Below, in pieces: positions 1-10,868 of a stretch of DNA of 64,000 nucleotides. The stretch comes from Prinia subflava (Eukaryota > Chordata > Aves > Passeriformes > Cisticolidae). The DNA lies in NCBI RefSeq assembly GCF_021018805.1, contig NC_086259.1:2976001-3040000 (forward strand), given 5' to 3'. The notes below the pieces were generated by a model. That model was not told where the DNA came from and ran no database searches. It saw only the letters and a program-made list of their open reading frames with translations. Within the stretch, counting starts at the first letter, position 1; each line of letters opens with the position of its first letter. Position numbers and translations under genes: made by a program.

Positions 1-1250
1 TTTCATAAATATGCCCGTTGTATCACAACATTGGCACGGATTGGCCGTGCCAGGGACCCCTCAATGTTTTTTTTTATCAAGCCCAAATCCCTCAGCTCAG
101 TCAGAACGGCCTGGCCAGCCGGACAAGCTGAAACTGAACCCAGCCGGTTCAGCATCACCACCATGCATGGTGGAACAGAAGCATTGCAACAATTTCTAAG
201 CAGATTGCACAGCTTCAACAACAAAAATAGTAGCAAAGGAAGCTTCCATTAACTCCTGAAGACAACAAAGTTCAAAATATGCTAGCTCAGAAACAGCAGC
301 AAATATTCACCGTTGGTGACAGCAAGTCAGTTCAAACTCCACATGATTTTTGGACTGTAGCTCAAGCTTCTTTTGCCACTCAATCACAATCATCTTTATT
401 TTCAAAAGATTTTTTTTATATAAGAAAAAGCAATTATTTCTTCAGTTGAAAGACTGTGCTCTGGAATTTTATCCGAATTTAGCAATGCATTTCCCTCAGT
501 TACCCCTTCCAGCATAAGGTAGTCACACCCTTTCTGAATCCTCTGCAGACAATTTCTACACATTTATATCAAGGCTACCTGCTGGGTCAGCGGCAAGTTC
601 AGCCGTGATTTCCCTTCACCGTGCTACACAGGTATAATGTGCAGTACAGAGAAAGTAATTCCCCAGTCCTCATATAGGAGGGGGAAAATGATTCACAATA
701 TCCACTCCTCATCCAGGAGAAGGAGAAAAGTTAGAAATGTTAGCAAGCTCCAAAATGGAAGAAAGAGCATCATGGTAACAGCAGCTGAATCACATTCCTG
801 CAAATTTACAGAATGAAAGAATTATAACAGACTGTAAAGAAATCAAGAAGAGAACATTGAAAGAGAAGAACTGTGATATAGTGAGACATGGAAAGTATTG
901 TGTTACCAACTACTTATGATCTACAGGATGCAAACTCGAGATAGGGGCAATTGAATCACGAGGTGCTCAGAGACTGAAAGAAAGAGATGCGAGAAAATAG
1001 TTTGAAATTTCTGTACTTCAAACAGTTTTTGAAGGAATGCTAAATGGAGGAAAGCCCTTGACGAACTAAAGAACAAATAGCAAGGAGTGAATGCAACCCT
1101 CACCATGTTGCAGGTGGCAGGGGACATATCACATGACAGAGCCAAAATCCAAGCCAGGGATTTGTCACAACAGGTGCCAGCAGACATCAGAAATACATCA
1201 CAAAAAACAATTTTGTAAGTTCCATTGATTGAGACACCTGAAAACATTTG

Positions 1251-1278
1251 TACACATATATATATATATACATATATA
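1251..1278. repeat. TA-rich microsatellite
   Basis: Alternating TA/CA run of about 28 bases (ACATATATA... type). It is too short and impure to say more. Confidence 0.8.
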
Positions 1279-1458
1279 ATAATCCAGCAAGGACCTTCAG
1301 AGTCTTTCATGTCATTCCCTGGTTGTTTCACCAAGACAATGAACAGGCAAGTAAACAATGAAATAGCAAAGCTACACCTGCTTCAATTCCTTGCGTTTGG
1401 AAATGCCAACGCAGAATGCAGATGCATCATCAATGCAATGCCTGGTCGATCGTCTCAG

Positions 1459-1516
1459 GCAGAGATGGTGAAGGCAGAGACAGTGAAGGCAGAGACGGTA
1501 GAGGCATGCAGTGAAG
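1459..1516 (+). repeat. 15-bp tandem repeat, 3 copies plus a partial
   Basis: The unit GCAGAGATGGTGAAG starts at 1459, 1474 and 1489 with a few substitutions, followed by a decayed fourth copy at 1504. The 15-bp period keeps frame, so one open frame (1225-1560) reads an Ala-Glu-Thr-Val-Lys pentapeptide repeat. I see no evidence that this frame is translated. Confidence 0.8.
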
Positions 1517-3562
1517 TGGACACACCTCAGCACAGCACATCAGTGCAGGCAGGCATCTGAAGAAACCAGCTTGAAAGGATCCTCCAAGTCCGGGATGAAG
1601 GAATTCTCACAGCACTTCAACAAGTGATTCAACAGAACAGCATGTGAACATTGTAAAAAAAGATCAGAAGAAGAAAATACAATCATTTGTCCCTTTGTTG
1701 TGAAGCAATCCGTCATTGTGTGAGAAAGACAAAATGTGAGAAAGGGACATCCTATCATAAAGAAGAAAAATAGAAAATGAAATGGAAATGAGCTTTTAGC
1801 CAGAATTATTCATTGTGTGTTAATTTGAGTTATGTTTCCACATTTCACTGTTGTTGAAATTCTTGTGTAGTTTGGTTTGAGTTTAAGTTACATATTTTTA
1901 AATATATAATTCTAAAGTTTATTTCAGGTTTGGGCCCTGATGAGTTTACATTAAGTTTGTATTTGAGTTTCATGAGGTTTAATTAGTAATTAATTTATAT
2001 TTTATTGATTTATTATATATGGATTTTATAAGGTTACTGCAAGTTGTAGATTTTTTATCAAGATTTATTTGTGTTGAATTCAAGTGTTGGTTGATTTAAA
2101 AAGTGATTTACAGTTTATAGAAGACATGTTTGTTTAATTTGCAAAGTTTAGTTATTTGTTTTTCTTCAACAAAGAAACAGTTTCAACTGAAATGATGATG
2201 ATGGAACGTTGATAAATAAGATTTGAGGAGAAGATACAATTTGTTAGATTCCTGATTTTATTGTTGGTTGTGAATTGTTTCAGTCTTTTGTGTTTCATTT
2301 TAAATTAACAAGGGTATAAGAGCTTTGAAATGCGGTTTAACATGTTAAGTATTGATACATTGATTATATAGTATGAAAATATATATAAAAATTGATAGTA
2401 CTTGTAAGTTGATATTACAGTTAAGCTTTTATGCTTTGTCATTTATTTATAGGATTTTTCAAAAGACATTTGTAATTTTGAATTTTTTCCATTTGTTTTT
2501 TAAACATTTAAGTATTTTGTAAATGCTGTTGTTGAAAAATGTAGTTGTATTATTAAGTGCAAGTCAGAATTTTTTCTTAAGTTTCATTTTAAGTATATAG
2601 TTTGTCTCTTTTGTAATCGATTTTGTATGTTTTATGCAATATTTTAGCATGTCCTTTTGAAGTTTCATTTGATTCTTTTAACTGTGTTATGCATTCGCTT
2701 GAAATGAAATTTTAGGCTTGTTTTGGTACCTCTTGTGTGAGCAGAGACATTGCATTTCAGTTTGTTAAACCTTTAAGTGTTTTTCAGAAGGTCTTGAAGA
2801 GAGATACCTGAAGCATCATTGATGATTTTTCCATCAGCTGTTGATCCTGTAATTGTTCCAATTGGTATTCAACCGTTTTCAAGAAAAGTTCCAGAAAAGA
2901 TGAGTTCCTGAGTGATCTGATCAATTTTTAATCTTAAATTTTAAATGTCTCTTTTATGTAAAAATGTTATAACAGTTTGTTGTATTTTAGGCATTTGATG
3001 CTCATTGTTGTTAGAGGATTTATTTGGAGAATGTGCTAAAGAGCATCACTCCAACTTGAAGTTTGAGTTCTGGCCAAACTCTGATTTTAACTTGGACGGA
3101 TGCTGTTTGCCAACAAAGCCCAGAGATTTCTGCTCCAAAAAATAATATACAAGTTATTTTGACTTGGCAATTTGATCTTATTAATATAACAGCTGAATCA
3201 ACTTTGACGTGCGACCTGATGTCTTGCCCGGGAAAGAACATCGGGATCTCCGTTGAAGGAAAGTGTTTCAGCAGTTTGCAGTCTCTGAGGTGATGGCACA
3301 AATGATTTGATAATCACTTTCATTTTCATTGGTATACCGAATTTTTCCTTTGTGTTGAGCATTTCTTTATAGAAGTCTTTTGTTATGCTTTATAGTACTC
3401 ATGTCATGTTTTATATCTCCAAAAAATTGAAATAACCTTCATGATGCAAAAGGAGAGGGGAGGAATGCTGAGTGTAAATTTAAGCAGAATGTTGAGGAAA
3501 AAAATAGTACGTTTTAAACTTTTGATAAGTTCTTTTGTAGAGTCTACTTCACCAAGCAGCAA

Positions 3563-5032
3563 GTGGAACGGGAAGAGAAATGTAAAGAGAATCCTTTAGT
3601 CTTGAGCAGAAATCCAGAGACAGGATGGATTGGAAAATCATTTAAATTTAAGGTTTGGGGCAGGGATTGTGCTTGTGTTTTCACAGGAGCCGAAAGTGAG
3701 CATCAGCAAGGCATGAGAATCTCTGCCAAAGTCAACAGCATCAGGCGTCGGTCCAGAAATGGAAAAGCAGGCACGCAGACGTGGCTGTCAAGACTGCGGA
3801 CATTTCTTCGTTCGGAATGCAAAAGATTTTGGGACTTGGGATTTCTCTTGGGACTTGAGTGGTGTTGCATTTCAGAGATTCCCACAGAGAGTGAGGCCTT
3901 TGAACAAGCAGTTCAATTAAGTGTTATACCTGTGCCTTGTGTTCTCACCGATTGTCTTGGGCAGTGGGATAGTTTTGCCCATGATTCAGTCAGGGGAGAA
4001 TGGTTGGGAAACTCTGGCCAATGCATCAGAGTTGAACATCTTTCATTTGATATACTTAAGATCGGGGAAATTCTTTTCATCATGCTTTATGAGTTTGTTA
4101 GTAGGCAGGTGATTGAACAAATAGTCGATCCCAGAGAACATCCCTCCAGCAATTTCACAGTTCATTTTCAACCTAGTGGACAAATGGGATGTTCAAATGA
4201 AATTCTTTTCTATGGTTCTTTGTGAACCTCGGGAATGAAAACTTTTGGCTCAGCAGAAGAGAATTTTTGCAAAAGATTTGGTCCTTCCTGGAGTGACACA
4301 AAAAAGATAATATCGTAGAAGTCACTCCAAATCATATGATTTGTAAAAGTGCATCACCTTGGTGTAACTACACTGAGATGTCAGATAAACTAGCAAACCA
4401 GGTTTCAATGTTATTCCCGAAATGAATCTTTTTCATTTGTGAAGATAGGATTCGGTCTGTACTCCCTGCAGATGTCAAGGATGGTCCATGCAGCAACAAG
4501 AGATGTTTTTTGTTAACACCCAGCATGACATTGATAAAAGAGCAAGAGAGGAAAGATCTGTTGAACAATATGATCCAAGTTGTGACGGCAATGCAGACAG
4601 TATCAGGGATGATTTTAATACTATTGGATCAAAGGGGCTGTTGTTAGAACAAGTATGCCCATGCCATTTCTCTTACACTGAATGATTTGTTAACTGATAT
4701 TGACAGTGTAAGACGAAAACAGAACAGCAATTGATTATTTATTGCTGATGCTGTGACACGAGTAGATAAGTTTGAAAAGATATTATGAGAACATAAGACA
4801 ATTGGAAAAAGGCTGTGAACCAACTTATTATGAGAACTGAGCCTTGGATGGATGGAATGTTCAATGTGTTTAACCTTTTATCATGGTAGAGGGAACTTTT
4901 GAGAGTATGTGTGTATTCCCTATTGAAGCTTGTGATTCTTCTGATGTATGTGCCGTGTTTGCTTCAGTGCATGCGGCGCGCCATGGATGGAGCTGCCAGA
5001 AGGGTGTTTTTGGTGCAAACAGGAGGGGGAGA
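3563..5032 (+). pseudogene. Degenerate retroviral env-like region
   Basis: The longest open frame of the window (3563-4225, 220 codons) starts this region. It is followed by frames broken by several stops and shifts up to the polypurine tract. Around 4530-4560 a basic stretch (KRAREER) resembles a furin-type cleavage site. Around 4900-4990, in the frame that starts at 4899, a hydrophobic run (VYSLLKLVILLMYVPCLL) is followed by Cys and basic residues, like the membrane anchor and short tail of a retroviral envelope protein. The frame then runs into the LTR, as env genes often do. The gene is clearly dead because its parts lie in different frames. The surface-subunit assignment of the 220-codon frame is weak; the membrane-anchor reading is better supported by position. 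I could not assign a retroviral class. Confidence 0.4.
5021..5032 (+). other. Polypurine tract of the retrovirus
   Basis: Twelve purines in a row (AGGAGGGGGAGA) end immediately before the TG that opens the LTR. In retroviruses this is the primer for plus-strand DNA synthesis, and its position fixes the LTR start and the element's orientation. Confidence 0.65.
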
Positions 5033-5079
5033 TGTTGGAGTCCAGAGGATCCCTCTGACAGCCCTGGAGAATAAGGGGG

Positions 5080-5115
5080 CTGTACAGGGGGGTCTGGGAT
5101 CTGTACAGGGGGGTC
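5080..5115 (+). repeat. 21-bp direct repeat inside the LTR
   Basis: CTGTACAGGGGGGTC occurs at 5080 and again at 5101, a 21-bp period with about 1.7 copies, in the upstream (U3-like) part of the LTR. Short U3 duplications often contain enhancer elements; here that is only a possibility. Confidence 0.8.
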
Positions 5116-5620
5116 AGCCAGCCTCCCACAGAGCCCAGAAGGACTCTGATTCGAGCTTCTATCCATGGAAGTGAATGCTCACATGAAGAAAGAATCACAA
5201 ATCCTAAGAATTTGAAATAAGTAGTGGATGGTTTGTTGTAGAATGTAAATATAGAAATTAGGATTCTTAGCATATGGGGCTGAAGAGACAAGATGGAGGA
5301 ATTGGGGAGTGGCCCCTGTCTTCCTTGTTCTTGTTCTCGTCCCCCATCTTGTGCTGAGTTGGGTTTTAGAGATTGGTTTAGAGTAGAACTGACATGTTAG
5401 TATAGGTAATAGGCATTGGCAAAATTTTGTAAATAAAAAATACGTCTCGGGCAGTGGTTGGGTCAAGGGAACTGTACATAAGGTACGGGGCTCTCTGATC
5501 CGCCCAGTCTGCCGCGTGTCCTGCTCTGCTGAAGATGCCTTGCAGAGCTGAGAAAGAACTAAGATAAGGTACCCTGCCAGGGAGGCCTGGCAGAGCTGTA
5601 AAAAGACTGAGATAATGAAA

Positions 5621-5626
5621 AATAAA
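5621..5626 (+). promoter_or_regulatory. AATAAA polyadenylation signal in LTR
   Basis: A perfect AATAAA hexamer lies near the 3' end of the LTR, in the expected place for the proviral polyadenylation signal. It is in sense orientation relative to PEPD, so it could in principle cause premature polyadenylation of PEPD transcripts. Confidence 0.55.
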
Positions 5627-5728
5627 CAACCTTGGAAATGGATACCGGCGGACTCAGTTTGTCGTCTCTGCCTCTGGCTTCAGTGTGTAACACCCAGGGC
5701 AAAGAGAAGACAGAAAACCGTATTACCT

Positions 5729-5845
5729 CTGGGAACAGCAACCCAGGGGAAACTCCCAGGGAACAGCAACCCTGGGATGACCCTTATTACCTTGTGGGCC
5801 AGCAACCCCAAGGAAAAATCTCAGGGAAAAAGCAACCTTGAGAAG
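5729..5845 (+). repeat. Imperfect repeat of a CAGCAACC motif just after the LTR
   Basis: Motifs of the form GGGAACAGCAACCC, GGCCAGCAACCCC and AAAAGCAACC recur four times. Two larger blocks begin ATTACCT at about 5731 and 5789. It looks like a decayed short tandem repeat flanking the LTR, or part of a second nested element. Confidence 0.5.
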
Positions 5846-6790
5846 TAATCTTGCACTGGAATTTGGATTTAGAATTGCAGTTTGTAATTGTCAAGACGCC
5901 ATTTGGCTGAGATTGCTCAGCCATTAATTTGTTTGAAGTTGACACTTGAGTTGAAAGACTAATAGCTGCCTTGGTGCATTGCTCAGTTTTAAATCTAATC
6001 TGTTTTGGAGTTGGGTGTGCTGCAGCCGGGGATGTAGTTTGTCATTTTAATGGTGGGGGGCAGAGCTATTGTTTGGGGACCTGGGGGTTTGCTGTTCGCA
6101 TGCACAGGGGGGTTGTTGTGGTACATTAGTAAAACTTCAACATATACAGCAAAGCTGAGCTTAAAGTTTTAATATGTGTACTGGAGCAATTGTTTCCACC
6201 ACGCAGAACAATTTATCTAAAAAAGAAACACAAGAAAACATGTGTTTTCATCACCTGAAAAATGGAAAGATTGTTCAAATGTCCGCGTGTGACTCCTGTT
6301 GGGTGCAGATTGCTGTCAGTGTCCCTGTGTTGACATGCAGATAGCATCAGGGGTTTTTACTGCATGTGACAGACTTCTAGAGGGACTTGAGGCGAGCATT
6401 CATGTGCGACTCTTCAAAAAAATGGCTACAAACTTGCAGATATGGTCTTCATTTCCAAAACTTGTAAGTTATGAACTGAGGTAGGGTTTTGATTCATAGC
6501 ACCAATCTATCTAGCTTTACTTCCTCCTCATATTTCAAATTAATTGATTATTTTTTATTCATATTAAAATAGTCTTTCTTAGTTCATACAGGAACATTAA
6601 TTTCAATGTTAATGATGGTATAGGCATGAATTAAAATGTTTCTCCACCCCAGCATTAGAAAGCTACTATTTCTTTATGTAGCTAAATCTTTTTTTGGTCT
6701 CTTAGTTCTTTATGTTTCCCCAGTGTAGCTCCTGCTTTACTCTGGAATGATTTAGGCTGGCAGAGGTCAGCAGACAATTCTTTTTTATTC

Positions 6791-6982
6791 ACAGAACAGG
6801 CTGAGTTGGAAGGGACACACAAGGACCATCCAATCCAACCCCTGGCCCTGCACAGACACCTCAACAACCCCACCCTGTGCCTGGGAGTGGTGTCCAAATG
6901 CTCCTGGAGCTCTGGCAGCCTCTGGGCCATGCCCATTCCCTGGGGAGCCTCTTCAATGGCCCCCCCACGCTCTGGGTCGTGT
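6791..6982 (-). mobile_element. CR1-type LINE, 3' end fragment
   Basis: Read on the minus strand, this gives the characteristic CR1 tail: a block like GGTTGGATTGGATGGTCCTT, then CCCTTCCAACTCAGCCTGT. It is preceded by the stretch about a lead edge of gaggtgtctgtgcaggg type that I recall from bird CR1 3' ends. CR1 is the dominant LINE of birds and is usually 5'-truncated, as here. The subfamily cannot be assigned by eye. Confidence 0.75.
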
Positions 6983-8182
6983 TGTTGGTTGGGTTTTCTT
7001 GTTTGGGTTTTGGTTTTTGTTCCTCTCCCCCCACTCCAGTACTTTTCTTGCCTGCACCAATTCATTATTTCAGTGTCAAGAATAATTGAAACTCAGTGCA
7101 TAAACTGTGAAATATTTGGTGTGCTGTCTTTTACATAGCTAATAGACGTACTAGAGCTCCAAAATATAAATCAAATCATGTAGCCTGTTACACTTTACAT
7201 AGCAGAAACAAAATATGAAATACTTTACAATGTAGAAAGTGCTTTGTTGCTCCTAAGGGATACAATTTCGACAATTTTATGAGGTTGCGATTTATTTGTG
7301 CAGTGAGTTGGCACACGGTTTTGATAAAAGTAATGTTCACAGAGCATTTTGCTAACAAGAATACTCTTTTAAAGCCACTGGTCTTGCTGATTTGTATTGT
7401 ACAAGCAAAGTATCTGTTAAACTCCCTGGAAGTGTGCATCTCTGAGATATAGTTACAAACCCTCCGTGGTAATGCTGTTCTGAGTGTGAAAACTGAATAA
7501 GCTTTCAGTCTGTGCTGAGGAACATCTTTAAGGAATAATACAAAAGAAGAAACCTGTTAAGATTTGGGGGAAGCTGTATTACTTTTTTCTGATACAGGCT
7601 TGGTCTTACACAAAAGACCCAAAAATCCACATTGGCCTTGAGACTTTCATGCTACCCCTTGCTGTGAAACAATGGTCTGATGTGGCTGTTCGAAGAATGA
7701 TGCAGTTGACAGGATTGACATTTCATTGAACAAGTGCTTCAAGCTGTTGTCTTGCAAGATATTCTTCTATAAATGCGTGTGAAATCATACTGCACCCTGG
7801 ACTGAATGTACATGGCTCAAAATTCAAAGTATGGCTTTTTCTGCGTGCATGCTGCATGCTGGTTTTCTTCTGAATGGGAGCTATAGAAAAGGTGATGTGT
7901 GAAAATTCTGTGCCAGCTGTGATTGTGTTTCCAGCAGCTGACAGGGCCTGTGAAGCGGAGAGCAGAGCTCTGGTGAGGCTCTCGTACACATGTAGCACTG
8001 AAGAATCATGGCTCAAAATACAGCTTCTCTGTTTTCCAGATTTCAGGTGGGATTAGAAATCAATTCAAACTTCCAACTTCATTTTTAGCATATCTGTTTT
8101 CATATCTTGTTTCTTTGAAATTGCTTGAAAATACTTTACTGATTTTTGCTGTTTAAGTTACACCAGAGAGCAAGTCAGCAAG

Positions 8183-8379
8183 CCCCTTCCCCTTCCCCTT
8201 CCCCTTCCCCTTCCCCTTCCCCTTCCCCTTCCCCTTCCCCTTCCCCTTCCCCTTCCCCTTCCCCTTCCCCTTCCCCTTCCCCTTCCCCTTCCCCTTCCCC
8301 TTCCCCTTCCCCTTCCCCTTCCCCTTCCCCTTCCCCTTCCCCTTCCCCTTCCCCTTCCCCTTCCCCTTCCCCTTCCCTT
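8183..8379. repeat. Pure (CCCCTT)n array, 32 perfect copies
   Basis: Thirty-two uninterrupted copies of CCCCTT run from 8183 to 8374, ending with one short unit (CCCTT). The + strand is all pyrimidine and the minus strand all purine, (AAGGGG)n. No reading frame of the repeat contains a stop, so long Pro-Ser and Arg-Gly frames appear on the two strands. These are repeat translations, not genes. The G-rich minus strand has the spacing expected for G-quadruplex formation. The purity implies recent expansion and probable length polymorphism. Confidence 0.98.
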
Positions 8380-10594
8380 GTATCTTTGAAATATTTTCAC
8401 TCTCTCTTCAGCCACATTCAGTATAGTAAACCAAGGAAAAGTGTCTCACAGTATCTATCCCACTACTTGAGATATGTGGGATATATGTTTTTTAAAAATG
8501 TTGTGGACAGACTACAACAGGTAGTTATTAAGCTGGGAGAGGATAATTCAGAAAATAGTGGTGAAAGGAGTGTGTTAAGAATATAATTTATGAAGTAGAG
8601 AAACTTTAAAAAATTGAGATTGGAGTAGAAATTAGAAATACCAGAGATCAGAATTTTGCTTGTTATCAGCCTGATCTTTTGCTCGTTCCCATATTTTGTC
8701 TTTCAAAAACCATCAAGGAATGACAATATCTTATTGCAAGAAGAACTTAAAGCCTCGTAAGAGCTGAAAACCTGTGGGTTTTGAATGGTTAAATTCTGAA
8801 AGAAATGAGGTTGCTGGAAGTGTTTTCGAGATCTGTGTACTTGGCATGGAGCTCTGTTCAATATTGCAGTGTGCTGAGAGATTCAGGAGGGCTTTTTGCA
8901 GATACAGGAGCTTGTCAAAGCCTTTGTTAATGAGGATTTTTACCAGTTAGATGGAAAGACACCAAAAGGAATACTAGTACTTTTAAAAAAGCACTTATTA
9001 GCCTCCAAAATGCATTTTCTTAGTTGGCAAAGTTATTAGATTATGGAATGTCTGAAAGGTGTGATACCATGACACCAGCTGCATGGATGGAAGAGTGAAA
9101 CTCAGTACTCCAGTTAGATACTGTGTATGTTTAACATATTATCTGTACATATTTCAGATTTTAGAGGATGTAAATGTGCACACACACATCTCTCCCCCTG
9201 CAATATTTAAAATTGCTTTAAATAAGCCCTGATGAAACACAGCATCCTATATGCTTTAGCACCTTCAGGAGTTGTTGCTGCAGCTATAAAACACATCTCT
9301 CTCAAAAGACTGTTTGAGTAGCAGTGCCCTGTGGGTTTATTAGCAGCTTCTGCAGATTCTTGCATTCCTCATCCTACAGTCACAGTTTCGGAAAAAGAAG
9401 ATACATGAACTTGTCCAGACTTTTCTTGGTAAGACCCATTATTCCCCATTTATCCCTCTTGATCTGCATGCAAAGCTGGCAGAGGACTGTGAAACTCTTG
9501 AACATCCATACCTGCAGAGGTGAGGAGGAGAACACCAGTGAGTGTGGCCATTCCTCAGTGCTTCACTCCCAGCCCAGGGTTTGTCTCACGTGCCCACAGT
9601 CCACAGCAGAAGATGTTTGTGTGCCATGTGCAGCTGGGAGCACTGGGTGATTCCCTCAGCACAGCGCTGAGGAGGATCAATGAAATGAGAAGTACCAAGC
9701 AGCACATCCCAGATTTCAGTATCAGTAAATACAGGTGGGCATTGCATATTGCAGGGTATCTGTTTGCCTCAGCAGCACACAAAGATTCAGTGTGTATTTG
9801 GTGTGTAGTTCTGAGCTCTTGTCATAGGAGTCTAGGCAATATCAAAATCAGTATTTATAATCCCATTCAAAGGTCTTGATTTTTGGAGTGATTAGAGAAA
9901 GTGAGTGCTACTCTGAGTCAGAGTGCAGGATTGTGAGGAGACTTGGTTGAAAGGTGCAGAAGTCCAAGGGGATTAGGGAAGATGAATGTTTATAAAGCTA
10001 CCAAACATAAAGGCAAGTAGAAGTAAATATTGATACAATCTTTATGCAACAAAAAAATGTCAAAATATTTTACATGACCTTGCTGTTACTGCAGAAATCC
10101 AACATAGAGTAAATCAAAAAGGGTTAAAAATGAAAACAGATTCCTCATGTCATCAGGGTTTTTAGAAAATAGTAAGCAAAAGGGGATAGCATTTTAGTTA
10201 TAGGAGCTTGAGAAGCTACTAGGATTTTATCAGGTTGGTAATTTGATATTTGTTGTCTTTCTTGTTGGTTTATTCCTCCTTTTTATTCAAAGAAGATTCA
10301 TAGCGAGGTAGTAGTTTGAGAGCTCTAGACAGCAAACTCAAAAGCCATAAAATGGTTTATACAATTATCTATATTCTGAATAAAAACAGATAGCCCTTAG
10401 AATATTGTATACTTTATCTTTTTTCAGCTAGGAGATAGTATCAGATTAATGTTCTGTGAAGTCCACTGATATTCCCTATTCAAGGAATATATTTGTTGCA
10501 TATGAGAGTGCTTAGTAAATGAATTATGACTTGGCCTGAATGTACAATTTTGTCCAAGGCTAAAGAATCTTGTTGTGTGGGTGTGAGGGCATCA

Positions 10595-10868
10595 AAGCAC
10601 AGGGTAGGCAGAACAAGAGGAAATGGCCTCAAGCTGCATGTGGGGAGAAACAGATTGGACATCAGGAGGAATTTCTTCTTGTAAGGGGTGATTAAACATT
10701 GGCATGGGCTGTCCAGGGAGGTTTGGAGTCCCCATCCCTGGAGGTGTACAAGGAATGCCTGGATGGGGCACTCAGTGCTCTGGGCTGGGGACAAGGTGGG
10801 CATTAATTACAAGTTGGATTTGGTGGTCTTGGAGAGTCTTTCCAACCTTAGTGATGCTGTGAATTGTA
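10595..10868 (+). mobile_element. CR1-type LINE, 3' end fragment
   Basis: The sequence runs through recognisable CR1 landmarks: GGATATC-like GGACATCAGGAGGAATTTCT, a GGGCTGTCCAGGGAGGTTTG block, CATCCCTGGAGGTGTACAAG, and the terminal CTTTCCAACCTTAGTGATGC followed by a TGTGAATTG tail. These correspond to the last part of the CR1 reverse-transcriptase frame and its short 3' UTR. It is 5'-truncated and diverged. Confidence 0.85.

Larger units (their letters stand above)
1..3539. other. Unassigned, partly AT-rich block left of the ERV-like segment
   Basis: No gene was recognised here. Positions 1-1790 have ordinary composition with short, interrupted frames, a small hairpin at 32-52, a TA run and a 15-bp tandem repeat. 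From about 1790 to 3010 the + strand becomes strikingly T-rich with recurrent GTTT/AGTT words and very few C. The block lies directly left of a sequence that ends in a polypurine tract and LTR, so it may be the interior of the same endogenous retrovirus. However, I could not recognise gag, protease, reverse transcriptase or integrase motifs. It could equally be older intron sequence interrupted by the insertion. The assignment is open. Confidence 0.4.
3540..5692 (+). mobile_element. 3' part of a decayed endogenous retrovirus
   Basis: The order of parts is what supports this: a broken env-like region, a hydrophobic segment near its end, a purine-only tract (5021-5032), then an LTR whose ends are TGTT and AACA. 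That order is the 3' end of a retroviral provirus on the + strand. The 5' LTR, primer-binding site, gag and pol were not seen and may lie left of the window or be deleted. It sits in the same transcriptional orientation as PEPD, presumably in an intron. The left boundary is my estimate. Confidence 0.5.
5033..5692 (+). mobile_element. Retroviral LTR, 660 bp
   Basis: The LTR opens with TGTTGGAGTC right after the polypurine tract and closes with GTGTAACA, giving matching TGTT/AACA inverted ends. It contains an AATAAA polyadenylation signal at 5621-5626, about 65 bases before the end, and a 21-bp repeat near the start. A 9-bp inverted repeat (ACAAGATGG / CCATCTTGT) lies near 5288 and 5344. A second, identical LTR would be expected left of the window if the provirus is intact. 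The target-site duplication cannot be tested from one end. Confidence 0.6.

Noticed and set aside
3563..4225. 220-codon frame as an intact gene
   Set aside because: It lies in a broken retroviral env-like region; the following sequence is interrupted by stops, and no intact start-to-anchor frame exists.
6299..6484. Possible PEPD exon ending in Tyr-Glu-Leu just before GTAGGG
   Set aside because: The last residues resemble the end of the expected upstream exon, but the preceding residues do not match prolidase at all and one residue would be missing.
8146..8586. 146-codon frame with a long Pro-Ser run, and the minus-strand Arg-Gly frame
   Set aside because: Both are translations of the (CCCCTT)n array; any frame through it stays open.
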